Shown in pieces: positions 27,118 through 35,456 of a stretch of DNA of 64,000 nucleotides (position 1 is its first letter; each line of letters starts with the position of its first letter). The stretch comes from Streptomyces sp. CB00455. Its GTDB lineage: Bacteria; Actinomycetota; Actinomycetes; Streptomycetales; Streptomycetaceae. The notes beneath the pieces are model-generated. The model did not search any database. It saw only the letters and a program-made list of their open reading frames with translations, and was not told the DNA's origin. The position numbers and the translations under genes are program-made. The stretch is taken from assembly GCF_001905445.1 (NCBI RefSeq), contig NZ_LIVQ01000008.1:185227-249226 (forward strand), in the 5' to 3' direction.

Positions 27118-29289
27118 ATGCCAGGACACAGCGAGGACGGGACAGGCAGGGGGGCGTGGTCGGCTTCCCGGGCCTGGAGGGTGGTGGTGTGCGCGGCGGT
27201 TGCGCTGGTCGCGGCGCTCCTGAGCCTCCCAGCGGTGTCCGGCGCCTTCGGCGCCGGAGGGACCATCGCCACAGGCACCGAGGCAACCAGGGCTCAGACT
27301 CAGGCTGAGGTACTGGGGGTCGGCACCCCGGATCTGGTGATTGCCGTGACGGTGCGCGACCGGGGCGCACGGTCGGCGGCTGCAGCCGGCGCCGGTGCCG
27401 TTGCCCGTGTGCTGGCAGGCGAGCCGGCTGTGCGTACGGTGCAGTCGGCCGCCACGGGAGATCCGTGGGCGATGTCGCGGGACGGACGCACCGGCCTGGT
27501 GACGGTCTCGCTGTCGGGCAGCGACGCGGACCGCAAGGAAGCGGCGCTGCGTCTGGTGCCCAAGGCGCGGACGGCGGTGCCGGGGATGCGGGTGGACGCG
27601 AGCGGCGCCGCTTGGGCGACGGCCGAGATCGACCAGCAGGGCGGGGCCGATCTGCTGAAGGCGGAACTCTGGGCTGCGCCGCTCATCGTGCTTCTCCTGT
27701 TGCTGACCTACGGTTCGTGGGCTGCGGCCGCGCTGCCCCTCGTGGTCGCGATGCCGGCCGTCGTCTGCTGTGTGCCGTTGCTGGGCCTGCTGGCTCAGGT
27801 GAGTGATGTGTCCGCGTTTGCGGTCAACGCGGCCGCGGCTATCGGCTTCGGCCTGTCGATCGACTTCACCTTGTTCGTCCTGGCCCGCTACCGCGAGGAG
27901 CACGCGAAGGGAATGCCGCGCGCCCGAGCACTGGACGTGGCGCTCGGTACATCGGGTCGCTGCGTGTTCTGTTCGGCTGTGGTGATCTCGTCATGCCTGG
28001 TGGCGCTGGCCACCATCCCCGTCCCGCTGCTGCGCGCGCTCGCCCTCGCGGGTGTCGCGGTGACATTGCTGGCGGCGCTGGCCGCGCTGACGGTGCTGCC
28101 GGCCGTGTTGACGCTCCTGGGTGATCGTGTCGACGGCGCCGATCCGCTGCGCAGGCTGCGCCGGGCTCCGATCGGAGGAGCCAGCCGGCTCTGGCGGGAG
28201 CTCGCCCGCCGTGTCACTGCCCGGCCCGTGGCGGCCGGCCTGGGGGCGCTCGCCGTACTGGCCGTGACGGCTTGGCCCGCAACGGCTCTGCGGCTGGGCG
28301 CGATCGACGAGCGGACGCTGCCGCCGACGGCCTCAGCCGCCGCCGCTGCCGCGGACCTGCGCGGGCGCTTCGAAGTACCCCCGGAACGCGTCCAGGTGGT
28401 GGTCCTCGAACGGCCGGGCGCGGGCCTGGGAAGCTACACGGCCGCCGTGGCCCGGCTGCCGCATGTAGGTGCGGTGCGCGAGGTGCCCCACCCTGCGGCG
28501 GGTCAGCCCGGACAGGCGGCGCAGGAGCGGCGCCTGGCAGTGGTGCTGGTGGCGGCAACGGTGGGACCGGACACGCCCCAGGCCGCGCGCCTGGTCGATG
28601 GGCTGCGCAAGGCTCCGGCGCTGGGCCCGGTCCTGGTAGGCGGTCGGGCCGCGCAGATCACCGACACCATAGACGCGGTGCGCGGTGCGCTGCCGCGGGT
28701 GGTGGTGGCGATGTGTGTGTTCCTGCTGGCCGCCCTCACCGTGTTCACACGCAGTGCGATGGCCCCCCTGAAAGCGCTCGTGGTGGCCGTCGTCAGCTTG
28801 GCTGCCGTCCTCGGATTGATCGTGTGGATCTTCCAGAACGGACACAGGGCGGACGTGCTGGGCGGGTTCACCGTCACCGGGTCCCTCGACGCAAGTCTGC
28901 TGCTGTTCACCCTGGCCGTGGCGTTCGGCCTCTCCATCGACTACGAGGTCTTCCTCCTGGGCAGGATCAAGGAGGAGTTCGACCGCAGCCTGGACAACCA
29001 GGCGGCCATCGTCACAGGCATTTCCCGCACGGGCCGGCTGATGACCTCTGCCGCAGCGGCCCTTGCCATCTCCACCGCTGCCATCACGACCTCCCACGTC
29101 ACCATCCTCAAACTCATGGGCACGGGCATCGCCTCCGCAGCGATCCTCGACGCGATCCTGGTCCGCGGAATCCTCGTCCCCGCAGTCATGGCGCTTCTCG
29201 GTCCGGCCAACTGGTGGAAGCCCGCACGCATCGGCCGACAACGTCGTCGCGGCCCGCGCACTGCGGCAAGTGAAGCCGCGGCGGGCTGA
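27118..29289 (+). CDS. MMPL-family (RND) lipid exporter
   Basis: 723 residues from ATG 27118; GTG 27061 would add 19. It is a two-fold repeated RND topology. Each half has one helix, an extracytoplasmic domain, then five helices. The signature after helix 4 appears twice, as AIGFGLSIDFTLFVLARYREE and AVAFGLSIDYEVFLLGRIKEE. MMPL proteins use proton motive force to flip or export lipids and lipid-linked metabolites across the actinobacterial membrane. Next to the desaturase, ketosynthase and acyltransferase genes, the natural suggestion is export of the lipid product of this locus. Confidence 0.85.
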   Translation: MPGHSEDGTGRGAWSASRAWRVVVCAAVALVAALLSLPAVSGAFGAGGTIATGTEATRAQTQAEVLGVGTPDLVIAVTVRDRGARSAAAAGAGAVARVLAGEPAVRTVQSAATGDPWAMSRDGRTGLVTVSLSGSDADRKEAALRLVPKARTAVPGMRVDASGAAWATAEIDQQGGADLLKAELWAAPLIVLLLLLTYGSWAAAALPLVVAMPAVVCCVPLLGLLAQVSDVSAFAVNAAAAIGFGLSIDFTLFVLARYREEHAKGMPRARALDVALGTSGRCVFCSAVVISSCLVALATIPVPLLRALALAGVAVTLLAALAALTVLPAVLTLLGDRVDGADPLRRLRRAPIGGASRLWRELARRVTARPVAAGLGALAVLAVTAWPATALRLGAIDERTLPPTASAAAAAADLRGRFEVPPERVQVVVLERPGAGLGSYTAAVARLPHVGAVREVPHPAAGQPGQAAQERRLAVVLVAATVGPDTPQAARLVDGLRKAPALGPVLVGGRAAQITDTIDAVRGALPRVVVAMCVFLLAALTVFTRSAMAPLKALVVAVVSLAAVLGLIVWIFQNGHRADVLGGFTVTGSLDASLLLFTLAVAFGLSIDYEVFLLGRIKEEFDRSLDNQAAIVTGISRTGRLMTSAAAALAISTAAITTSHVTILKLMGTGIASAAILDAILVRGILVPAVMALLGPANWWKPARIGRQRRRGPRTAASEAAAG

Positions 29290-29541
29290 CCGCCCGGCCA
29301 CCGGCCATCACCCGCACCCCAACCGCCTGTGCTACGGGAACAGGGACGGCAACCGCTCGATGCGCGAGCGGCTCCAGAACAACGTGGTGAAGCCCGGCAT
29401 CCGTGAAGGCCTGGTATCCAGGGTGGCGGACTCCAGGGCAAGACTGAAACCTGCGACGAAGCCGGCCACGGCGATCGGCAACGGCCCACCGCGTCGCCGA
29501 TGACAACAAACCTGCCTGTGTGACAACTATCGTGCGTCGGC
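29290..29541. other. Spacer with no supportable gene
   Basis: Short frames occur on both strands but none has family features. It separates the lipid locus from gene remnants and the SARP-led cluster. Confidence 0.3.
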
Positions 29542-29725
29542 TCAGGAGTACAGCGGGACCGTGGTCACTCCGCCCCGCCGCTTGTAGTCGACGTCCACCG
29601 GGGCGACCGGGGACACCCAACCAAGCCTGACCACCTGGTCCCAATCCGTCCTCCGGACCCCCAGGCGGACCGCCGCCTGGTCCGGGCCGAGGTGGACGTG
29701 GCGGTCGAGGAGGGCGGGCCCTGAT
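29542..29725 (-). pseudogene. Hypothetical Streptomyces protein, fragment
   Basis: The reverse strand reads SGPALLDRHVHLGPDQAAVR, then VRRTDWDQVVRLGWVSPVAP and KRRGGVTTVPLYS-stop. I recall this wording (a DNA-binding-like R-R-x-D-W-D-x-x-V-R-x-G block) from larger Streptomyces hypothetical proteins, which continue past this point. Only about 60 residues remain. No function is assigned. Confidence 0.35.
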
Positions 29726-29784
29726 TCATGTAAATAGCCCACGCTTTAGAGCGAGTTGGGAGCGCACCGCACAGCAGAAACGGA

Positions 29785-30021
29785 TCCTCCCAGCTCATAC
29801 CCCTCACCCTCTCCGAACTCCGACGCCTGATCACCCGCCTCACCCACCGCCGGCCAGCACCCGTCGAACACGTCCTGCACTGGTCACACTGGCGCCGCAG
29901 GCGACAACACCGAGCCCGCATCAGCCACTACGAACGCCGCGGACACACACCACCAGAAACTACTCGACAGCCAGAACAAAAGACCGTTGCAGTATCAGGC
30001 CGTGTTCACGAGCGATCATGA
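29785..30021 (+). pseudogene. IS701-family transposase, C-terminal remnant
   Basis: The plus strand reads QLIPLTLSELRRLITRLTHR, then VEHVLHWSHWRRRRQHRARI and SHYERRGH. This is the C-terminal end of IS701-type transposases (usual form LIPLTxxELRRL ... HVLxWSxWRRRHQxRAxxSHYxRR). Everything upstream is missing. Its TGA (30019-30021) lies 38 bases before the SARP start. A mobile element has therefore left its end at the left border of the biosynthetic cluster. Confidence 0.7.
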
Positions 30022-30059
30022 ACCTTCGCACTACTGGCAGTTGTGAGGGGATACGCAGG

Positions 30060-33000
30060 ATGGCTGGAGGATTCCGTTTCGAGGTTCTGGGCGCGGTTCG
30101 GGCATACCGGGGGGATGTCGAGCTGCGGGTGGGGCCGCCGCAGCAGCAGGCGCTGCTGTCGCTCCTGCTGCTGCGCGCCAACCAGCCCGTCTCCATGGCT
30201 ATGATCGTCGGTGCGCTCTGGGCGGACGCGCCGCCGACCCGCGCGGTGACCACCATCCGCACCTACGTCTGGCGGCTGCGCAAGCTGCTGGAGCCCGACG
30301 GCGCCGCGCCGACCGTCCTCGAACTGGCCGGCGACGGCTACCGGCTGGCCGTGCCCGGCACGGCCCTGGACGTGCGCCGGGCCGAGGAACTGGCCGCCGA
30401 GGCCGCGCGCGCCTCCGCCGGTGGCCGGGTGCCGCAGGCCAGGCAGTTCCTGGCGCGGGCCCTGGACCTCTGGCAGGGCGAGCCGCTGGCCGGGGTGCCC
30501 GGCCCGTTCGCGGAGCGGCAGCGCGTCCGGCTGGAGGAGCTGCGGCTGGCCCTGCTCGAAGAGCGCTTCGAGCTGGCCCTGGCACTCGGCCACCACCGCT
30601 CGGCCATCCCGGATCTGGTCGAGCTGACCGACGCGCATCCGCTGCGGGAACGCCCGTACGGCCTGTTGATGCGCGCGCTCTACGGGGCGGGCCGTCAGGC
30701 CGACGCCCTCGCGGTGTTCAGCCGGGTGCGCGACCTGTTGGTCGAGGAGCAGGGCATCGAGCCCGGCCCGGAACTGGCCGAGGTGCACCGGCGGATCCTC
30801 GTCGGCGACCCCGCGCTGGCCGAGTCCGGCCAGGCACTGCCCGCGGAGCCGCCGGAACCGGGCGCCGACGGGGCCGCGGACGCTGACGGGGCCGCGGACG
30901 CTGACGGGTACCCGCCTGAGCGGGAGGACGGCGGGCCGGACCGGGAGGACGGCGGGCCCGACCGACCGAATCCGCCGCCCTCGGCGCAGGCGCACCAGAC
31001 CGCCGCGCACCCAACCGCCGCGCATCCGGCGGCGGCACCGGTGCCCGCCCAGCTCCCCTACGACGCACCGGACTTCGTCGGCCGGACCGAGCAGGTCGAC
31101 GCCTGGCACGCGCTGCTCACCGAACCGGTGCGCCGGACCCCGGTCGTGCTGGCCGCCGCCGGGATGGGCGGCGTCGGCAAGACCTGCCTCACCCTCCACA
31201 TCGCCCATCGGGCCCGCGCCCACTACCCCGACGGCCAGCTCCACGCCGACCTGCGGGGCAGCGGGGCCGACCCGGCCAAGCCGGGTTTCGTCCTGGCCGG
31301 GTTCCTGGCCGCGCTCGGCGTGCCCGAAGACAAGGTGCCCGACGGCGTCGAGGAGCGCTGCCGGCTCTTCCGGTCGCTGGTGGACGGGCGACGGCTGCTG
31401 ATCGTCCTGGACAACGCCCGGGACGCCGCCCAGGTCCGGGAGCTGATACCGGGATCGTCCAGCTGCGCCGTCATCCTCACCAGCAGATCGCCCATGTTCG
31501 ACCTGCCGTTGACGTCCCAGCTCCTGCTGGAGCCGTTCCGTACCGACGAGGCGCTGGCCTTGCTCGGCTCGATCATCGGCCGGGAGCGGCTGGCGGCGCA
31601 GCGGGAGGACGCCCTGCGGCTGGTCGAGGCCTGCGGCCATCTGCCGCTCGCGGTGCGGATCGTGGCCACCCGGCTGTCGGCCCGGCCCGCCTGGTCGGTG
31701 GCGACGCTGACCGCGCGCTTGGCGGACGAGCAGCGGCGCATCGCCGAACTGCGGATCGGCGCGCTGGCCATCGACGCCGCCTTCGAGTTGGGCTACCAGC
31801 AGCTCACCGCCGCCCAGGCGCGGGCGTTCCGGCTGGTCGCCCTGGCCGGTGCGGCAGACATCGGGGTGCCGGCGGCGGCGGCCGCGATGGGTGTCGACGA
31901 GCCCACGGCGGAGGTCCTGCTGGAGTCGCTGACCGATGCCGCGATGCTGGAGTCCGCCAAGCCCGGCCGCTACGGTTACCACGACCTGGTGCGGGTCTTC
32001 GCCCGGCAGCGTGCCGAGTCGCACGACCCCGCGGAGGCGGCGGCCGCCCTCGGCCGGCTGCTGGACTTCCTGCTGGCGACGGCGGCCAGCGCCTTCCCGC
32101 ACGCTATTCCCGGGGATCCGGTGGCGGACGCGTTCGGGCCGCTGAGGTCGGCCGGGCTGGAGTTCCGCGATGTGCACGCCGCCCGCGCCTGGGTGGCGGC
32201 CGAGATCGACGGCCTGGTCGCGGCCGCGCTGAGCACCGTCACCCTGCGCCTGCCGGACGCCGCGCAGGACCGGCTCGGGACCGCGGTGGACCTGCTGCTC
32301 GCGGTCAGCCCGTACACCCACGCCGTGTGGTACGACCGGATGACCCCGGTGGCGCTGGCGCTGACCGAGACCGCGGAACTGACCGGCTGCCCGAGGATCA
32401 TCGGGCGGGCCCGGATGCTCTGCGGGGGCATCGCGCTGCGCGCCGACCGGATCGCCGACGCGGGGCGGCACGCCGGGCTGGCCGTCGAGGCGGCCCGCGC
32501 CGCGGGGGACGTGTACACCCTGCGCCAGGCGCTCAACGACCTCGGTCTGGTGGCGCAGTTCCTGCGCCGCTTCGAGGAGGCGGCGGCCTGCTACGACGAG
32601 GCGATCGCCCTCGCGCACACGCTGGGACACCGCTCCGGTGCGGCGGTGACCACCGTCAACGCGGCGCTGGCCCGGGTGCGCAGCGGGCGGTCCGAGGAGG
32701 CCATTCCGGCCTGCGAGTCCGCGCTGTCGCTGATGCGCGAGCTGGACGACGTCGCCAGCGCGGCCTACGCCCTCTACGTGCTGGGCCTGGCCCTGCACGA
32801 ACTGGGCCGCTACGAGGAGGCGGTGGCCCGCTACGGCGAGGCCCTGGCGGTGTGCCGGGCGGCCGGGCTGCGGGAGCGGGAGGCGCAGGTGCTCTACCGG
32901 CTGGCGGAGACCCTGCGCAGCACCGGGCGGGAGCTGGAGGCCGTGGAGCACGCGGCCGCGGCGGTCGCCCGCTGCAAGGAGGCGTGCTCCGAGCGGGACC

Positions 33001-33155
33001 GGGCGCACTCCCTGGTCGCGATGGGCCGGGCACTGGCCGGTCTGGGGGAGACCGGCCGGGCCAGGGGCCATCTGGAGGAGGCCCACGGGGTCTTCACCCG
33101 CCTCGGGCTGCCCGACGCGGCCGACGTGTCGAAGCTGCTGGCCGGGCTGGGCTGA
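30060..33155 (+). CDS. Large SARP-family regulator (AfsR type: SARP-NB-ARC-TPR)
   Basis: 1031 residues from ATG 30060 (MAGGFRFEVLGAVRAY). The N-terminal OmpR-like winged helix covers about 1-95 (PPQQQALLSLLLLRANQPVS, TTIRTYVWRLRKLLEPDG). The BTAD helical domain covers about 100-250. After a linker rich in D, G and P comes an NB-ARC ATPase with P-loop GMGGVGKT near residue 368 and VVLDNA-like Walker B (LLIVLDNARDAAQ). The last 300 residues are TPR-like helices. AfsR/RedD-type activators bind direct heptamer repeats and switch on antibiotic operons. The repeats in the three operon promoters at 38.6, 46.3 and 46.45 kb are candidate targets. Confidence 0.9.
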   Translation: MAGGFRFEVLGAVRAYRGDVELRVGPPQQQALLSLLLLRANQPVSMAMIVGALWADAPPTRAVTTIRTYVWRLRKLLEPDGAAPTVLELAGDGYRLAVPGTALDVRRAEELAAEAARASAGGRVPQARQFLARALDLWQGEPLAGVPGPFAERQRVRLEELRLALLEERFELALALGHHRSAIPDLVELTDAHPLRERPYGLLMRALYGAGRQADALAVFSRVRDLLVEEQGIEPGPELAEVHRRILVGDPALAESGQALPAEPPEPGADGAADADGAADADGYPPEREDGGPDREDGGPDRPNPPPSAQAHQTAAHPTAAHPAAAPVPAQLPYDAPDFVGRTEQVDAWHALLTEPVRRTPVVLAAAGMGGVGKTCLTLHIAHRARAHYPDGQLHADLRGSGADPAKPGFVLAGFLAALGVPEDKVPDGVEERCRLFRSLVDGRRLLIVLDNARDAAQVRELIPGSSSCAVILTSRSPMFDLPLTSQLLLEPFRTDEALALLGSIIGRERLAAQREDALRLVEACGHLPLAVRIVATRLSARPAWSVATLTARLADEQRRIAELRIGALAIDAAFELGYQQLTAAQARAFRLVALAGAADIGVPAAAAAMGVDEPTAEVLLESLTDAAMLESAKPGRYGYHDLVRVFARQRAESHDPAEAAAALGRLLDFLLATAASAFPHAIPGDPVADAFGPLRSAGLEFRDVHAARAWVAAEIDGLVAAALSTVTLRLPDAAQDRLGTAVDLLLAVSPYTHAVWYDRMTPVALALTETAELTGCPRIIGRARMLCGGIALRADRIADAGRHAGLAVEAARAAGDVYTLRQALNDLGLVAQFLRRFEEAAACYDEAIALAHTLGHRSGAAVTTVNAALARVRSGRSEEAIPACESALSLMRELDDVASAAYALYVLGLALHELGRYEEAVARYGEALAVCRAAGLREREAQVLYRLAETLRSTGRELEAVEHAAAAVARCKEACSERDRAHSLVAMGRALAGLGETGRARGHLEEAHGVFTRLGLPDAADVSKLLAGLG

Positions 33156-33198
33156 CGACGCCACCGCGCGACGGGGGGCCGGGGGCGCGTACGGAAAA

Positions 33199-33238
33199 GG
33201 CCGTCCGGGGCGGGGGTACCCCGCGCCGCCGGACGGCC
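33199..33238. terminator. Bidirectional terminator between SARP and small secreted-protein gene
   Basis: GGCCGTCCGG (33199-33208) and CCGGACGGCC (33229-33238) form a perfect 10-bp stem. The interior (CGGGGGTACCCCGCG) can extend pairing. It lies between the convergent ends of the SARP gene and the small gene at 33255. Confidence 0.7.
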
Positions 33239-33254
33239 ACCCGTCAGCCGTGGA

Positions 33255-33467
33255 TCACATCTTCTCGCGCGGGTCGAAGCTGGACCCTGTGTTGTTGACC
33301 TCCGGCAGGATGTCATCCCCCACGCCGTCGGCCTGGACGGCGATGCGCTGGCCCACCGGTGTGGGGGTGTGCGCGAGGGCGGCGGGCGTGAGTCCGGCGG
33401 CGCCCAGGGCGGTCGCGGCGAGCAGCGTCAGACCGAGTGCCGCACAGGCACGGGGCAGCTTGAACAT
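33255..33467 (-). CDS. Small secreted protein of unknown function
   Basis: 70 residues, ATG 33467, with AAGGAGG eight bases upstream. The first 32 residues are a classic Sec signal peptide: K and R in MFKLPRACA, a hydrophobic core LGLTLLAATALGAAGL, and an A-L-A cleavage site before HTPTPVGQ. The mature part would be about 38 residues, mildly acidic (QADGVGDDILPEVNNTG), with no Cys. I do not recognise it. It belongs to the same leftward strand as the XRE regulator and ends against the SARP terminator. It may be a signal or an accessory peptide. Confidence 0.65.
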   Translation of the reverse strand: MFKLPRACAALGLTLLAATALGAAGLTPAALAHTPTPVGQRIAVQADGVGDDILPEVNNTGSSFDPREKM

Positions 33468-33546
33468 GAGGGGTCCTCCTTGACGTTCACCACCGGTGGT
33501 CTGCCGGTGGGTCGAGCGGGTGGTGCGTGGCCGCTGACGGGTTCCG

Positions 33547-33762
33547 TCAGCAGCAGAGGGGAATGTCCTTGGTGTGCGCGGCGCTCTCGATCCCCGTCAG
33601 TACGCCGCGGAACTCCGGTGCCGTCGCCGTGGCGAGTTCGGCGGGCCAGGCCGCGAGCAGCAGGGCCAGGACCACCGCCCGGGCGGCGCGGTGGTAGAAC
33701 GGGCCGGTGACGGCCCCGCCGGACGTACGGACACCGGTGGGGCGGCTGGCTGCGTGCGGCAT
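33547..33762 (-). CDS. Small membrane or secreted protein ending in Cys-Cys
   Basis: 71 residues from ATG 33762, without a strong ribosome binding site. An N-terminal polar part of about 25 residues precedes one hydrophobic helix (AVVLALLLAAWPAELATATA) that could be a signal or anchor. A short tail, EFRGVLTGIESAAHTKDIPL followed by CC, follows. No family is recognised. Its reading is supported mainly by position between the XRE gene and the secreted-protein gene and by the sensible signal-like helix. It could be spurious. Confidence 0.4.
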   Translation of the reverse strand: MPHAASRPTGVRTSGGAVTGPFYHRAARAVVLALLLAAWPAELATATAPEFRGVLTGIESAAHTKDIPLCC

Positions 33763-33954
33763 GCGGAGCGTCTGCTTTCGTCGCGGAGAGGAACCGATGA
33801 GCGGTGTCGGGAAGGGGCGCCGCCCGTTCCCGCGCTGTCTCCTCCGACGTTAGGCGCCGGCGATCAACACGATATCTGCAACTGATCTACGGCCGCGTCT
33901 ATCGCCCGTCGCCGGCTCGCCTGCTCGCCTGTCGCTTGCCCCGCCCCGCCTCGC

Positions 33955-35343
33955 CTATCGCCCGCGGTCGGCGGGCCCGGCGGCTCGCGCGCGGCCGGCG
34001 GCTGACCCGGCGGCAGCCTGGCCACCCGCGGCAGGGAGCAGGCTGCTGCGCTGGCCGAGGCAGCGCAGGCTCTGCCGGAACGCCCACACGGCCCGCTCGG
34101 TGCGCCCGGAGCGCTCCAGCAGTTCCCCGAGGTCGTTCCAGGCGGAGGCCGCCTGTCGGTCCGCCTCGGAGGCCTCCAGCAGCAGCGCGGCCCGCTCACA
34201 GCCGGCCTCGGCTGCCGCGTCGTCGCCGAGCTGCAGTTGGGCGCCCGCCAGCACCAGGAGGGTACGCGCGGTCTCCAGCCGGTGACCGGAGCCCAGCAGT
34301 TCCAGGGCCCGCCGGGCATGCTGCTCGGCCTGCCGGGGGTCGGACTCCAGTAGGCAGGCGCGGGCGAGCGCGGTCTCGCAGTACGCCATGTCCACGGTGC
34401 TGCCGTGGTCGGCCAGCGTCTCGGCGCTGCGCACCAGCTGCGACTTGGCCTCCGCGATGTCGCCGGACTCCGACTGCATCAGCACCGACGCGTACGCGTT
34501 GCGCAGCCGGGACAGCGCCCGGGCGTCGTCGCCCTCGGAGTAGATGGCCAGGGCGCGTTCGAGCAGCAGCAGGGCATCTGCGGAGGCGCCGCCCCGGTGC
34601 GCCACCACTCCGGCGTTCCAGTAGGCGGCGCCCAGGGCCTTGCGGTCGTCGATGCCCTCCGCCTCCTCGATGGCGGTCCGGGCCAGGGCGGCCGCGCGGT
34701 GCAGGTCGCCGCGCTCGCAGTACAGCCCGACGAGGGTGGCCAGCAGTTCGACGCCCAGCACGGTCGGGGTGAGCCGGAGCGCGCGGGCCTCCTCCAGGGT
34801 GGCGTTGGCCAGGTCGATCGCATGGGCCAGGTCGCCCGTCTCGCGGTAGCAGCGGCACAGTGCCACCGCCACCGCCAGCCGCGGGATCAGGGACTGTCCG
34901 TATCCGGCGTGGTCCAGCAGCGCCTGGTAGCGGTCGGCGGCCTCCTCCAGCCGGCCGCCGTGCTCCAGGGCCTGGGCCACGCCGTACTCGGCGGACAGCC
35001 GGATGCCGTCCTGCCCGGCTGCGGCGGCCTTGTCGCGGACCGCGGTGTAGGTGTCCAGGGCGGTCTTGGGGTCGCCGTTGCGCAGGCTGATCTCCGCGTA
35101 GCGCAGGTCGGTCTGGAGGGTGTCGTGCCGTTCGGGCGCCAGCAGTTCCAGCAGCTGCTCGGGGGCGCAGCCGAGCCGGGCGGCGATCTGTTCCAGGACC
35201 TCCGGGGAGGGGGTGCGCTTGCCCGCCTCCAGCAGCGAGATGTAGCTCGGGGAGAGGTTGTCGCCGGCCAGGTCCATCTGCGACAGGCCGGCTTCGCGGC
35301 GCAGCCGGCGGATCCGTGACCCCAGAGTCTGCGATTCCGCCAT
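33955..35343 (-). CDS. XRE-family regulator with TPR domain
   Basis: 462 residues from ATG 35343. Residues 8-65 are a Cro/C1 helix-turn-helix (IRRLRREAGLSQMDLAGDNL, SPSYISLLEAGKRTPSPEVL). The rest is an array of tetratricopeptide helices with alternating A/L/Y-rich segments (for example AALARTAIEEAEG and ARALSRLRNAYASVL). Proteins of this build often sense a peptide or small molecule through the TPR part. The gene reads away from the PIG-L operon. Its promoter carries a 9-bp direct repeat (35385-35402), a probable autoregulatory site. It is a likely second pathway regulator beside the SARP. Confidence 0.8.
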   Translation of the reverse strand: MAESQTLGSRIRRLRREAGLSQMDLAGDNLSPSYISLLEAGKRTPSPEVLEQIAARLGCAPEQLLELLAPERHDTLQTDLRYAEISLRNGDPKTALDTYTAVRDKAAAAGQDGIRLSAEYGVAQALEHGGRLEEAADRYQALLDHAGYGQSLIPRLAVAVALCRCYRETGDLAHAIDLANATLEEARALRLTPTVLGVELLATLVGLYCERGDLHRAAALARTAIEEAEGIDDRKALGAAYWNAGVVAHRGGASADALLLLERALAIYSEGDDARALSRLRNAYASVLMQSESGDIAEAKSQLVRSAETLADHGSTVDMAYCETALARACLLESDPRQAEQHARRALELLGSGHRLETARTLLVLAGAQLQLGDDAAAEAGCERAALLLEASEADRQAASAWNDLGELLERSGRTERAVWAFRQSLRCLGQRSSLLPAAGGQAAAGSAAGRARAAGPADRGR

Positions 35344-35382
35344 GACGGCTTCCCCCTATTGTGACTGACGGCAGGACTTCCC

Positions 35383-35405
35383 GAGTGAATATAGTGAATA
35401 TACTC
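35383..35405. promoter_or_regulatory. Tandem GTGAATATA repeat in the XRE promoter
   Basis: GTGAATATA occurs twice head to tail (35385-35393 and 35394-35402) and is framed by GAGT and ACTC (35383, 35405), giving partial dyad symmetry. It is strikingly AT-rich in this GC-rich context and lies about 40-60 bases upstream of the XRE start. It is probably an operator for the XRE protein. Confidence 0.5.
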
Positions 35406-35456
35406 GGTCAAGGCCAGGGCGGCCCGGGCGGTGCCGCCGCCCCGAAGCCCGCCCGT

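Noticed and set aside
30006..33164. A 1052-residue open frame antisense to the SARP gene
   Set aside because: It mirrors the SARP in a GC-rich frame. Its product is low-complexity (Arg, Gly, Gln, Pro) without any domain, while the plus strand has three clear domains.
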